DNA of 64,000 nt. It comes from Aldrovandia affinis. Its lineage: Eukaryota > Chordata > Actinopteri > Notacanthiformes > Halosauridae. The notes beneath the pieces are model-generated. The model was not told the origin of the DNA. It was given only the letters and a program-made list of their open reading frames with translations, and made no database searches. Location of the stretch: the NCBI GenBank assembly GCA_029706075.1, contig JAINUG010000174.1, forward strand, positions 1,647,501-1,711,500. Direction: 5' to 3'. Below are positions 12,559 to 22,180 of the stretch, one piece after another. The position numbers and the translations under genes were made by a program. Each line of letters starts with the position of its first letter. The stretch's first letter is position 1.

Positions 12559-13793
12559 TTTTAAAAGAGATGTTCAAGAGTGTGCATGCTCACTGAAATT
12601 TAAATTCATCAAATTAAAATATTTTCTCAAGTATACAAAACCATCAAGTTGTGCTACCAATGCTGCATGGTATTGTCATGCAAATGCCCCGTTACACTTT
12701 TCGAAGGGAACTACCACTCAAGCAAATTGTAAGAGCTGTATTAGAGAGCCCGAAGCCCAGAGAGAAAAGTCAACGGCAGTGAAAAACACCTCTCTCAGGC
12801 CCGTAATTACATAACATCCCACCCTCCCCCGTGAACAAATTCTCCACAAGCAGACTGAATAACACACATGCTGGAGTGTGCTGCAGCCTGCATCAGAATA
12901 CAGTTAAATGCCAAATGGCTGCCCTTCAAGTAGCTTAACTGTCCTTCTTAATTTGCCTCACCTGGACTGCTACAGAAACATGGGAAATCCACAAGCATCA
13001 AACAATTGACAGTTACAACTGCTTTTAATTCCAAAATGTTTTAAATAAAAACAAAAAACATCTTCAAATAATATAGAATTTTCTGAACATGTTGGCGAAT
13101 GCATTCTTTGAAAAAATTAGAATTTTCCAATAATTCCATAATTTACTACAGTACAGATGTACTGATAGTTACTGAAATCCTGTACGGTCAAAACAAATAC
13201 CAGTTTATTTGAAATGCAAGACTGACGGCATCACTGGTTGCTGTGAAACATTTCAGATGGCTTCTGACAAACATTAACCTGTCAGTGGGAAAATCGTTCT
13301 TTTTTTTTTTTAAAGCAGCCATGAACACGTGTCTCTGGGTCACCATGGAAAACACCGTCTGTTGAGCCATTTTTATGTTCGCTCTCTGCCGAGGTCTCCT
13401 GGCCAATCACAGCAGTTTGAATGAAGACGTGGTAATCTGTCAATCGATCTGTGCTTAAAAGCAATACCCACGGATTACAGCGAATCACACAGGCTTGCGG
13501 TACATTACACCTGCGAAATCAGTTATATGAAAGAGATTACGTGTTATATTTTTCTTTAAATCCAGGAAGGCTGTGGCCATTTTGAACAAGCCTCTGCTGA
13601 GTTTTGACCTCACACAGTTATGGTTCTGACATTACAAAGCGGCACTAGCCATTGACACTGGCCCAACAGTCCGATCAACCAGCAATCTCCTGTATCCTGC
13701 AAGTCTGGCCAGTGATAAATAAATACATACAAATAATTTCTAGTCATTTAAGCACAGCAAAAGGCAGATGGACTAGCAAACTCCCCTTCCTAT
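10071..13793. other. intergenic or intronic sequence without supported gene
   Basis: Contains AGCTAGCTAG-rich words and an A-rich tract with a duplicated AGCTAGCTACCAAGCT (about 10460-10530), and a (CA)n tract at about 12531-12559. The longest frames (11845-12237 plus, 11907-12233 minus) overlap each other on opposite strands and have no recognised domain. Confidence 0.4.
12531..12559. repeat. (CA)n microsatellite
   Basis: About 14 CA units. Confidence 0.9.
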
Positions 13794-14026
13794 TTACATT
13801 TTACATTTATCAGACGCTCTTATCCAGAGCAACTTACATAGTTTACATTTCTTTACATGCAATCCATTTATACAGCTGGATATATATGTATAAAATATTT
13901 TTACTGAAGCAATTCAGGCTAAGTACCTTGCTCAAGGGTACAACGGCAGTGCCCCACCTGGGATTTGAACCTACAACCTCTCAGTTACAAGCCCAGTTCC
14001 CTATCCATTACACTAAACTGCCGCCC
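13794..14026 (-). repeat. tRNA-derived SINE with L2-type tail
   Basis: Read on the minus strand it starts GGGCGGCAGTTTAGTGTAAT (A-box-like). A B-box-like GGTTGTAGGTTCAAATCCC follows, then the body, and it ends in AAGAGCGTCTGATAAATGTA, the tail that many fish SINEs share with L2 LINEs. Length and order fit a near full-length SINE. Confidence 0.8.
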
Positions 14027-15160
14027 TACAGGGCAGCATATGTTGTTTTAGAGAAGCGCCTTTGTTGCACTTCAAGTTACACGCACGCATAAATTATTCA
14101 CCCTACTTCCACATCCTCTATGTTTATACGTGAACAGGGGCTCACGCGTGTATTCGCAGCCTTCCAGAAGGCCAGCACAGGTATCAACAGGGACCGTGAA
14201 AGCTTTCATACAGATCTTCTCGCTCTCTAGGCCTGTTAGAAGTCAACTCAGTTCAGTGGTGGCTGTGCTACTATGCTCTTCACAAACTTATCTCAGTGAA
14301 CCATTTCAAGATGCCAACATCCTCTCCATTTTATGACAGGCTCTGTAAACAAACATGCTTATCAGTTGTGTGTCAAGCCTGATTCGTTCAACCCTGCTTT
14401 TCGCAGGTCTGATAACCATACATTAAACTGAAATACGCATACTGGCCACTGGCTGGAGCTTCCGTGTGGATTGCTCTGAGAAACATGGTTTTGCGCACTG
14501 AGCTGGTAAAACACCTGCTGAATTTGATGGGATTTCCCTTGCCTTTACGCACACAAGATCTCAAGCCTGGCACAGTGCCATTAGCATGGTTCCCCGCTTG
14601 TGGCCATCAAGGAAACAGCACGGTCATTAATTCATGTCTTTATAGTTTTACCCGGTACCGTAGCTATATAGCCACTATACAGGTTTACAGATACTGCACA
14701 ATTTCTAAATCTCTACAACATGACTGGTGAACTGATGGGCGCTGCAGATGCTCGACATGTGGCAGTAGCAAACTACATTGATTACAGCCTGTGGTTTGTG
14801 CGCATGTTTCCCCAACAGTAAAATGATAACATGTGTTGAAAAGAAATTGGGAGCGTAGGTTTCTTCTATTTTTGTTCTTTCTATTCTATTTTTTAACCAG
14901 TCCGTACAAAATACATGCTGCATTTATGCAAGATGTGTACGGAAATCGAGGTCTAAAACTGAATTATATTCACAAATATTATATATATATATTCACAAAT
15001 ATTATTATATATATATATATCAAATGAACTAATGTCACACTGGGATGCTGCCCCCGACTGCACGGGGATTGTCCCTGTTTGTACATCTATGTATTACGGC
15101 ATGTGACTTTCCACTGTTGCGGTTTCCTTGGGCAACTGCAGACTCTCCGAGGGCACAAAG
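14027..15160. other. unassigned sequence
   Basis: No supported gene. A TA-rich tract lies at about 14980-15020. Confidence 0.4.
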
Positions 15161-15168
15161 AATCATGA

Positions 15169-15327
15169 CCTGCGACGATGAAGCGCATGACATCTTCCCA
15201 TTTCCGGAACACTGGACATTTGCGTACAAAGACCGCTATCTTATGACGTGTTACAGTTGTGCAGTATGATGTGCAACACTGTGTGAAATAATGACAACAC
15301 CATAAGTCACTCTTACAAATATATTCC
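15169..15327 (-). repeat. unassigned duplicated block, copy 1
   Basis: About 159 bp, roughly 90% matched to 19012-19166 in the same orientation. Both copies contain CATGACATCTTCCCATTTCC and an ending CACTCTTACAA. On the minus strand both stay open and read KCP(V/M)[10 protein letters not shown]. The two differ there by a 3-base indel and mostly conservative replacements. I do not recognise a protein or repeat family. It could be an unnamed repeat or an exon and its copy. Confidence 0.6.
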
Positions 15328-15856
15328 GAAATGATTGCAACGCGTGACTCAACTTGCTTCGTGTGTGTTGTTAGAAGCCCCTGTGAATGCATGACTCAGA
15401 AAATGGTAATGTTAGCCAAGATCTCGGTCATTACTTGATTAGATGTAGGTGATTAGATATAGATGAAAAGGATGTAGAAACCCCCAGAAAGCAAATTCAT
15501 GATAAAGCACGCTAGCTAGCGAACCAACAGTTGGAAATATAGGTGGCTAGCAAGCTGGCCAGTATGTCATGATGAGTAGTTTAACCAAGTCATAAATAAC
15601 GGTATTGTGGTGTGAGGTAAATCAGCCTTCGTGGCGACAGGTTTAGAACAGTTAGCCAACGTTCGCTATCTCTAGACATCAAAAATAGCATAGGTAGCTA
15701 GCTAGCTGTATATTGTTCTCACAAATCCTGCCAGCTATTCATTCTGGGAATATGTGGGCACAAATTATACATTTTAATCACTTAGCTACCAGCTAAACAC
15801 AAATGAAGGTGTAACAATAATGCGATTATAAAAGGTTAGTTAGTGATCCATCCTTA
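15328..15856. other. AGCTAGC-rich spacer
   Basis: Contains several GCTAGC and AGCTAGCT words. No gene is supported. If the CpG-rich exon at 15857 is real, this would be the start of its intron. Confidence 0.35.
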
Positions 15857-16040
15857 CCCTCCGTCGCGCGCACAGGTCAGCAGCAAGAGCAGGCAGATTT
15901 CTGTCTACGCTCAAACGATGGTTTGTCCGAAAGTAACCTCGCGCTTTCCGGGAGGGAAACACACCGCTTCGCAGACAAACCCGGAAACATTGCGTCATCT
16001 GACTCCATCTCCCTGAGCCAATGAGCACGAACCCACAAGC
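15857..16040 (-). promoter_or_regulatory. candidate CpG-rich promoter and first exon, minus strand
   Basis: Locally CpG-rich compared with the AT-rich surroundings. Read on the minus strand it has an inverted CCAAT box (ATTGG, about 16017-16021), a TGACGCAAT word like an ATF or C/EBP site, and CCCGGAAAGCGCGAG resembling ETS/E2F sites. It then ends in a good splice donor GGAGG|GTAAGG at 15857/15856. This fits a TATA-less promoter with a short first exon. A possible 45-codon frame begins ATGGAGTCAGATGACGC, but it stops before the donor. The gene is not identified; its later exons would lie left of this point and I cannot see them. Confidence 0.45.
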
Positions 16041-17390
16041 CACGCCTTTGAAATACATCACGCGCGGCATCGGTTTGCATCTTGTGCACACTGCAGTGAA
16101 CCAAACTACCCGGTACACATTAAATACATGGACATATACATGCAAAGACGATCATTTTTTAAAATGTTTTTACTTTTCTTTACAGTGGCAGAAACTGTTT
16201 AGCTTTGACACGATCAGTATATGATTATTGGAGTTATTCAACAAAGACTCTGCTGCTTCCCTCCCTCTCTCCATCTCTCCATCTCCACCTTTGTTTTAAT
16301 TCGTCCAATGGCCAGACGCAATTCCGTCTATTGACTTCAAGCCCAAGACAAAATGCATAAAATATTAAAATGCAATTTACAGCGCGTCTAAATAAAAAGC
16401 CTTTTAAATCCATATCTGCTGTAATGTAATATCTGCTGTATGGAAATGTATTCTGAATTATTTGTTGACCTGTAACCACATGGTCATTGTTTCATTGGTC
16501 TCTGGGGGCAGGCAATCCTGGTCCTTAAGTGTGGGACATATGCTTTTTATTAAATCCTCCCTCTTAATTCAATCACTGGATAAACCTTTACACTAAATGA
16601 CTGGAGGTACCCAACATTGAATGGTAAAGTACGTGATAATATGTATTAACATAGCACAAAAATAGTTCAAATGATATCATTAAGAATTTGGATGAAAAGT
16701 AGAACCCCCCAAAAAAAATTTCCACTGCATGAAATTCTCTTCTTACCTAATACAGAACATAAAAACAAATCCTGCAGTCCTTTGTAATTACCCATCCTTG
16801 CTTAACTGGTTTGGAACCACGCATGTTCAACCTGATCATTCCTATGCAGAAATGATTTGTGTTATGCTGCAGGACCTCAAATCAACCATTACAGAGGATT
16901 GTGAATATGTTCCTAATGGAAGAAAACAAAAATGTTGAGTTTTACCACAAGATTTACCAGCATGAAGCCTCGCACCACACTTTACATGATTATTATAATA
17001 TGGCCCCAGAATCATGGCTTTGACTAACCACCCAAATTAAAAGGATTACGGTCTGATTTTGCTCCTTGCCTCTTTCAAGTGAATCCGATGGCAGGCATAA
17101 TTTGTTGGCTTTCTTTAAGCGCAGAGTATCCGTTTTTTTTGGTATACGTGTTGCATTTCCATTTTAACATAGTTAAAAAGTTCTTGATTCGTTCAGAAAA
17201 TCATTTCAGATTTTGATATTATTTTTGTAAACATCACATTGTAGGCCATCAAAGTTAAGCACCTCCTAAAATCACAAGCAGGTAGGATAGAAGCTACAAC
17301 TATTCCAGCTCAGAAGCACAGGAGCAGTTTACACTCAGGGTAAAGTCTTCACCCACTACGTCCGCTGCTGTTAGCACAAACACCTCTAAG
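16041..17390. other. intergenic spacer between pin4 3' end and CpG promoter
   Basis: AT-rich, with no supported gene. A TCCCTCCCTCTCTCCATCTC pyrimidine tract lies at about 16258-16280. Confidence 0.4.
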
Positions 17391-17645
17391 GCAGGGGTAG
17401 GCAAATCGTGGTCTAGGAGTGCCCGAGATGTTTCGGTTTTTGCCAAACCTCCATCCACAAAATTGTGTTAATTATTAGGCTTACTGAACGCAGGTGAACA
17501 TGTGCTAGAGGTACTCAGCGGTTCACCATTCAGACTCAGACTCTTAATATTCCATCGTACTGTGTAATGAAGATGAAAACAAAATCAGATGAAACAAAAA
17601 AACTAACATCTCTGGCGCTCCAGGACGAGGGTTGCATAACCCTGC
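17391..17645. mobile_element. MITE with about 50-bp inverted repeats
   Basis: The left end GCAGGGGTAGGCAAATCGTG is matched by the right end in reverse, GCAGGGTTATGCAACCCTCG. The match continues through GAGTGCCCGAGATGTT on the left and GAGCGCCAGAGATGTT on the right. The flanks share TCTAA. No coding capacity is visible. The ends fit a hAT-type non-autonomous element, but the class is inferred. Confidence 0.7.
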
Positions 17646-17909
17646 TCTAATGTGATCATCAATGGTATCGTTTCAGGGGATTCAATTAAATACTAATCAG
17701 TGTTGCCTTTCAATGCCAGTGCTAAACTGTGCCAGCATGTGATTAGTAGGTTTAATACAATTATTTTGATTCAAACAAAAACAGGTCAGAAAGGGCCAGT
17801 CATCCATGTTTATCTTTCTAAAGGACTTGAATTTGTGTTTGGTTTACCACAGGAGTGCAGTAAGACAGGAAGACAAACATATCATGCAAAATGATAGGAC
17901 TGGCAAATA

Positions 17910-17915
17910 TTTATT
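17910..17915 (-). terminator. pin4: pin4 polyadenylation signal candidate
   Basis: TTTATT on the plus strand is AATAAA on the minus strand. It lies about 270 bases past the pin4 stop codon and would give a short 3' UTR. Confidence 0.5.
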
Positions 17916-18183
17916 GTCTTCACAATGCAACAAACTGTGAATAAAAGTTGTTAGGTCCACCCAATACTGATTGCAATTGTACTCAAAGCTTCAGAAGGGA
18001 ATCTACTGTAATGTAACAAACTGTAATGAGACCCAATCATTTGTTTTAACAATGCACTAATCTTTCATAAACTCATCAGGGATTTGATTAAAGAAAATGC
18101 CCAAATCACATAATAGCTAATGACCACCTCGTACAGTACAATAAAAACTGGTACAATATTCAAAGATGTTTTAGTACCTTTAA

Positions 18184-18361
18184 TCATTTCTTGCCCTCCA
18201 CCATGATAATGTGATAGCCAAACTTTGTTTTGACGGGAGGGTCCGTGTACACAGGTTTTTCCATAGTGCTGACTGCTAAGGCAAACGCTGCATCCTGGAA
18301 TGGTCCGACCATGGACCCTCTGGTCATCCAGCCAAGGTCACCCTGTCACACACAAAACGAG

Positions 18362-18413
<52 letters not shown>

Positions 18414-20605
18414 TACATATCTGAATGTGAAGAACATGTCAACAAATGTTTAGGCTACTAGAACAGAGATGTAAAGACAGCAGCATTCAGTTCTATTAAT
18501 TCAATACATTTTAAGATATTAAAATGAAATATTTTTGTTGTATTGTTCAACAGAAAAATTCTAGCCAAGATTTTTTAAAATTATTGACTGAAATATTTTT
18601 TTCCCCCAAAATAAACAAAAAACACACACATTTTTAACTGAAAGGCTGAAACAAGAGCACGATTCACTGTGCCAATTCACAAACACAAATCTTTGCCTTT
18701 TTTTCCCATGAGTTACAAACATGGTAATAGTCTTACTACAAAAAATTAAAATGGCTAAATCCAAACAGCTTTAAACAGCTACGTTTATTTGTCCTCCACA
18801 TTTTATCAAAGTGCAACACATGGGTTGGCTTGAAGACCTGGACCAAGCACTTTTGTAGTTTCAGAAAATCTAGCTCCATCTGGTGGAGAACAGGGGACAC
18901 TGGCAGCAGTTTCAAGAAGAGGTTTGAAATTAAGGATTTCACTGCAGGCAAAAGACTGTTGTGAATGAGTTTGGTGCGCTTCCTGTTAATTGAGTATTAT
19001 GGAATGCTGAACCTGCGACGAGGAAGCGCATGACATCTTCCCATTTCCGGAACATTGGACATTTGCGTACATAGACTGCTACCTTATGTAACCGTGTTAC
19101 AGTTGTGCAGATGTGCAACACTGTGAAATAATGACAACACCATAGGTCACTCTTACAACATATTCCTAACCCAATATTTATATTTGAAAAGTAATTGCTG
19201 AACTATAAAGCAAAGAGTGCAAAATGGGCAGCATGTGCTAAAAGATTTAAAAAGGCTTAACTACACCATTTATTGTGTGGGCAATAAAGCTACAATGAGT
19301 TAAAGTTAATAACGCCAGTCAGACAGAAAGCCTTTATCATGACAGTCTGGTGAAGGATTTCTCGCTGAAATGACTCAAGTGTCTTGTAACTCGTAGTTTT
19401 GTTGGCCACACAATAGTGTAAAGAGTTTATCTTTACCAAGATTCAGAGCTTGAGAACACTTATTTTGTTTAGTATGGTTAATGGTTGTTTCCCTGACAAC
19501 TTGCAATCTGAAAGCGCCTGAAGAATAACACTTAAACAGTGGTAACCTGAAGATCTCTGGATAACTTAAACCTTAAATTTGTGTACTGCCATTGTTGTCA
19601 GACAGTGAATGATATAGAACAATGAACTCAAAATGTATGCATTTACTTTCTGAGCCTACAGCCTCCAGAAAATAGTTTTGTCAAACCACTAATTTCCTAA
19701 CTTACTCCTTGTCTGGCTTTGTCTTCACTGTATTGTGATGCCACCTCACTGAACCGGACACCTGACTTCAGTTTCTCCATTGCCTCCATACATTTGCCAT
19801 GTTTTTCACAAAGGATATGTCGAACCTGTAAACAGATGTCAAGTACATTAGGCTTTTAGGATTCAATTGAAAGGTTTGCTATCCGATAAACCAATGATAA
19901 CAGTACAACCATGTGGTTCATGTTCAAATAAATTCTAATAAAAATTAAAATTATTGCTTCCAAAATGATTGTTTCTACCGCCTTCTCGCTGCAGATTGTT
20001 ACCCAAACTGCCTCCTCGCTGTTTGTCAATAGGCTGAGGCAGTTGCTAAACAGATACCCAAAAATGCTAGAACTCTCATTCTCTGAAAACGGAATGTATT
20101 AGTTACCACACCTTAACAGCAGTCCCTCCCTTCTCTTTCTTTTCTTTCTGATCGGCGTCACCGGTTCCTGAAGCACTGGCGCCTGAAAATACAATGTTTT
20201 ATAATGTAAATTAGCTCATTATTATTCAGACTAGCTGGCTAACTGGCTTACAATCGCGAATACAGAGACCTACTATTATTTATGTTATCATGATATCGCT
20301 AGCTGGCGAACAAATAATCAACTAAGCTACCTACGGTTAGTTTTCTAGCCAGTCATATTGTTAAATAGGCTGTTAGCTACATACGCTTGGTAGCAATCAA
20401 GAAAAGTAGCGAGATTGCTTCTTGAAGACAGGATACTCGCAAGTTAACGACAACTCTACAATGGCAACATGCCTGGCTGTGTTTCAGGCTGGTTTCGTCA
20501 GATGATTTCTGGATTTAATTACTTAACTAATTAAGTCAGCACGCGTATACCTTTGCCACCCTTGCCACCTTTGCCACCCTTGCCACCTTTTCCTTTCGGT
20601 GGCAT
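18184..20605 (-). CDS. pin4: Pin4, parvulin-type peptidyl-prolyl cis/trans isomerase (complete, 4 exons)
   Basis: Coding exons on the minus strand are 20605-20551, 20182-20112, 19825-19706 and 18342-18184. They total 405 bases, 134 aa plus stop; human PIN4 has 131. All three introns have GT donors and AG acceptors, and phases agree. The start is the ATG opening MPPKGKGG. Residues 1-42 are a basic, Gly/Lys-rich tail with about four GGK units, which in the human protein helps DNA and preribosome binding. The rest is the parvulin domain: [40 protein letters not shown] and the ending [15 protein letters not shown]. The family isomerises peptidyl-prolyl bonds and acts in the nucleus in ribosome biogenesis. 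It lacks the WW domain of Pin1. The GGK run is a simple coding repeat and may vary in length. It is divergent from the NEK gene to its right. Confidence 0.95.
18364..18409. repeat. (CA)n microsatellite in pin4 intron 3
   Basis: About 23 CA units, starting roughly 20 bases upstream of the last pin4 exon on the minus strand. It may therefore affect the acceptor region as a GT-rich tract in the transcript. Confidence 0.9.
19012..19166 (-). repeat. unassigned duplicated block, copy 2 (in pin4 intron 3)
   Basis: Same block as 15169-15327, same orientation, inside the intron between pin4 exons 3 and 4. The minus-strand frame reads [18 protein letters not shown] and then LVAG, with GT after it. Confidence 0.6.
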
Positions 20606-21314
20606 TTTACTGCTGTAATTTGATGTCTTTACTATGCCAACATTAACAGCGATGGAGTCCACTGAGATTCGACTTCAATGGAAATTGGACCCATACCAAG
20701 GTGTTTCGCTTGAAGCCTGTCTCGATAATTGGGTATTTCTATTAATTTCGAAAAACTTAGTGAATACTACAAAAGACAAGGTGCAGTTCATAGGCAGATT
20801 CAATAATATAAAAAATAGATCTTATTTCTATTGCATTTCAACGTAACGTTAATATTTTCCCGGCTATACTTTGGTTACCTATTGACGTAATTCGAAGTGA
20901 AAAAGGACCTTTGCAGATTCTGCTTGTACAGATTTACCCAGAGAGGACAGTCTGGCTTGGCTGAGACGGATATTTTGTAATATTCCTTTACGGTCTCTGA
21001 CTTAGTATAATAAAATATAACTGATCAAGAAAAACGCGCAATTACTTTAGCGTTTGAATCACACAAATGCTGCTAGCTGGCTAACTATATTTTTAGATGG
21101 GGCACAACCAGTGTTTGTGCTTTGTAATATCCAATATAGAGGCACATGTGCCATTCTAGAAATGTCCAATACTTAATTGACGTAAAAAAGCAACTTGTCA
21201 TACAAGGCTTACATTATCATATTTAGGTTCCAAACATAAAGATGATCTAAATCAGCAAGGCTAGCCAGTTACTTACAGTCACTGGTTCAACTAGAGACAG
21301 TTATATGAGGGCAA

Positions 21315-21328
21315 ATCTCTATGGCAAC
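21315..21328 (+). promoter_or_regulatory. RFX X-box-like motif
   Basis: ATCTCTATGGCAAC matches RYYNYYWWRRNRAC at all positions. It lies about 0.4 kb left of the candidate NEK exon 1 and about 0.7 kb from the pin4 start. Confidence 0.5.
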
Positions 21329-21664
21329 AACGGAAAAAATGTATTATGTAAAAATCGAACGCCTCTTTAGCAGGCCTATTTCGCGATCAAGTTAATATAA
21401 TGCCAATGGATTGTTTTCTTTAGCTGGATAGCTCCAGTTTGCTTGCCAACTTAGCTAGATAGCTAGCTATACAATCACAAATAACCAGTGTTATCGATTT
21501 AATTGCCTAATTAAATGTGGGTAAATATACATCTGAGATAAACTGCACAACAGAAAAAAACTTACAGAAGTACTTTATGATGAACACTAACCAAATTAGT
21601 TGTCCATTTCAGCACAATGGTCAAAGTGGGCGGGTGCAGCTCAGGGAGCTGTAAGCCAAACTCT

Positions 21665-21678
21665 GTAACCATAGAGAC
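21665..21678 (-). promoter_or_regulatory. RFX X-box-like motif, one mismatch
   Basis: On the minus strand GTCTCTATGGTTAC matches the X-box consensus except at one position. It is 45-58 bases upstream of the ATG at 21723, a usual place for a working X-box. Confidence 0.4.
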
Positions 21679-21722
21679 GAGCTAACCAAAATACAGACAA
21701 TGAGCAGAGCGAGTGAGAAGGG

Positions 21723-21767
21723 ATGTCGTTATCAGCTAGCTGGGGATTTTTGACGATACCGCACACC
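21723..21767 (+). CDS. candidate alternative first coding exon of the NEK gene
   Basis: The ATG at 21723 opens 15 codons (MSLSASWGFLTIPHT) ending in the donor ACC|GTAAGT at 21767/21768. The phase is 0. It joins in frame to an acceptor at 22159/22160 (TTTGCAG|CGG) and then reads [14 protein letters not shown] into the kinase domain. With the earlier acceptor at 22149/22150 the next codon is TGA, so this ATG would be a short upstream ORF and translation would start at 22181 instead. It could also be plain 5' UTR. Confidence 0.4.
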
Positions 21768-22180
21768 GTAAGTAGAAGCTGGATGTAGCTTCCTAGTTAA
21801 CCATTTAACTACCTGTAGTAATGCAAATAACAGCGTTCATATAACCATCGTTAACTTGGCATTCAACAAAAGATTAGCTAGCTTGCTAGCTAGCTGCGTC
21901 TGCCATCTGTTCCGGACTAGGTCATGCCGCGAATCGTTGCTGAAGTTACCTAAAACAACGTAGCAATCTAACGTCATTTATCTGTATTGATATATTTACC
22001 TAAAGTTATAGCTAACTTTATCGAACATAACTGATACGATTTCAACTAAGAAAATGAGCAGATATTTTTTCACGTACCTGTTCCAATAGTTGCAGTAATT
22101 TCATAATAAAGTCAAGCATATTTAATTGTAATGTACGTTTCTATTGCAGTGATTTGCAGCGGTTCCTGAAAAAGTATGCA

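Larger units (their letters stand above)
20606..21722. promoter_or_regulatory. divergent pin4 / NEK promoter region
   Basis: This 1.1-kb gap separates the pin4 ATG (minus) from the first possible ATG of the NEK gene (plus). It holds no supported coding sequence, several GCTAGC words, a full RFX X-box-like site at 21315-21328 and a one-mismatch site at 21665-21678. No TATA box is convincingly placed. Confidence 0.6.

Noticed and set aside
13794-14026. Possible tRNA gene from A-box and B-box
   Set aside because: It is followed by a SINE body and L2-type tail, and no complete cloverleaf was found. The same holds at 6302, 6573, 28505, 37335, 41998, 46628 and 53600.
20634-20846. 70-codon plus frame just right of pin4
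   Set aside because: It lies in the pin4 5' flank, with no domain or donor site, and the pin4 minus-strand start explains the region.
22154-22180. Start of the NEK protein at 22154
   Set aside because: The codon there is TTG. The first in-frame ATG of this exon is 22181; any upstream extension must come through splicing from 21723.
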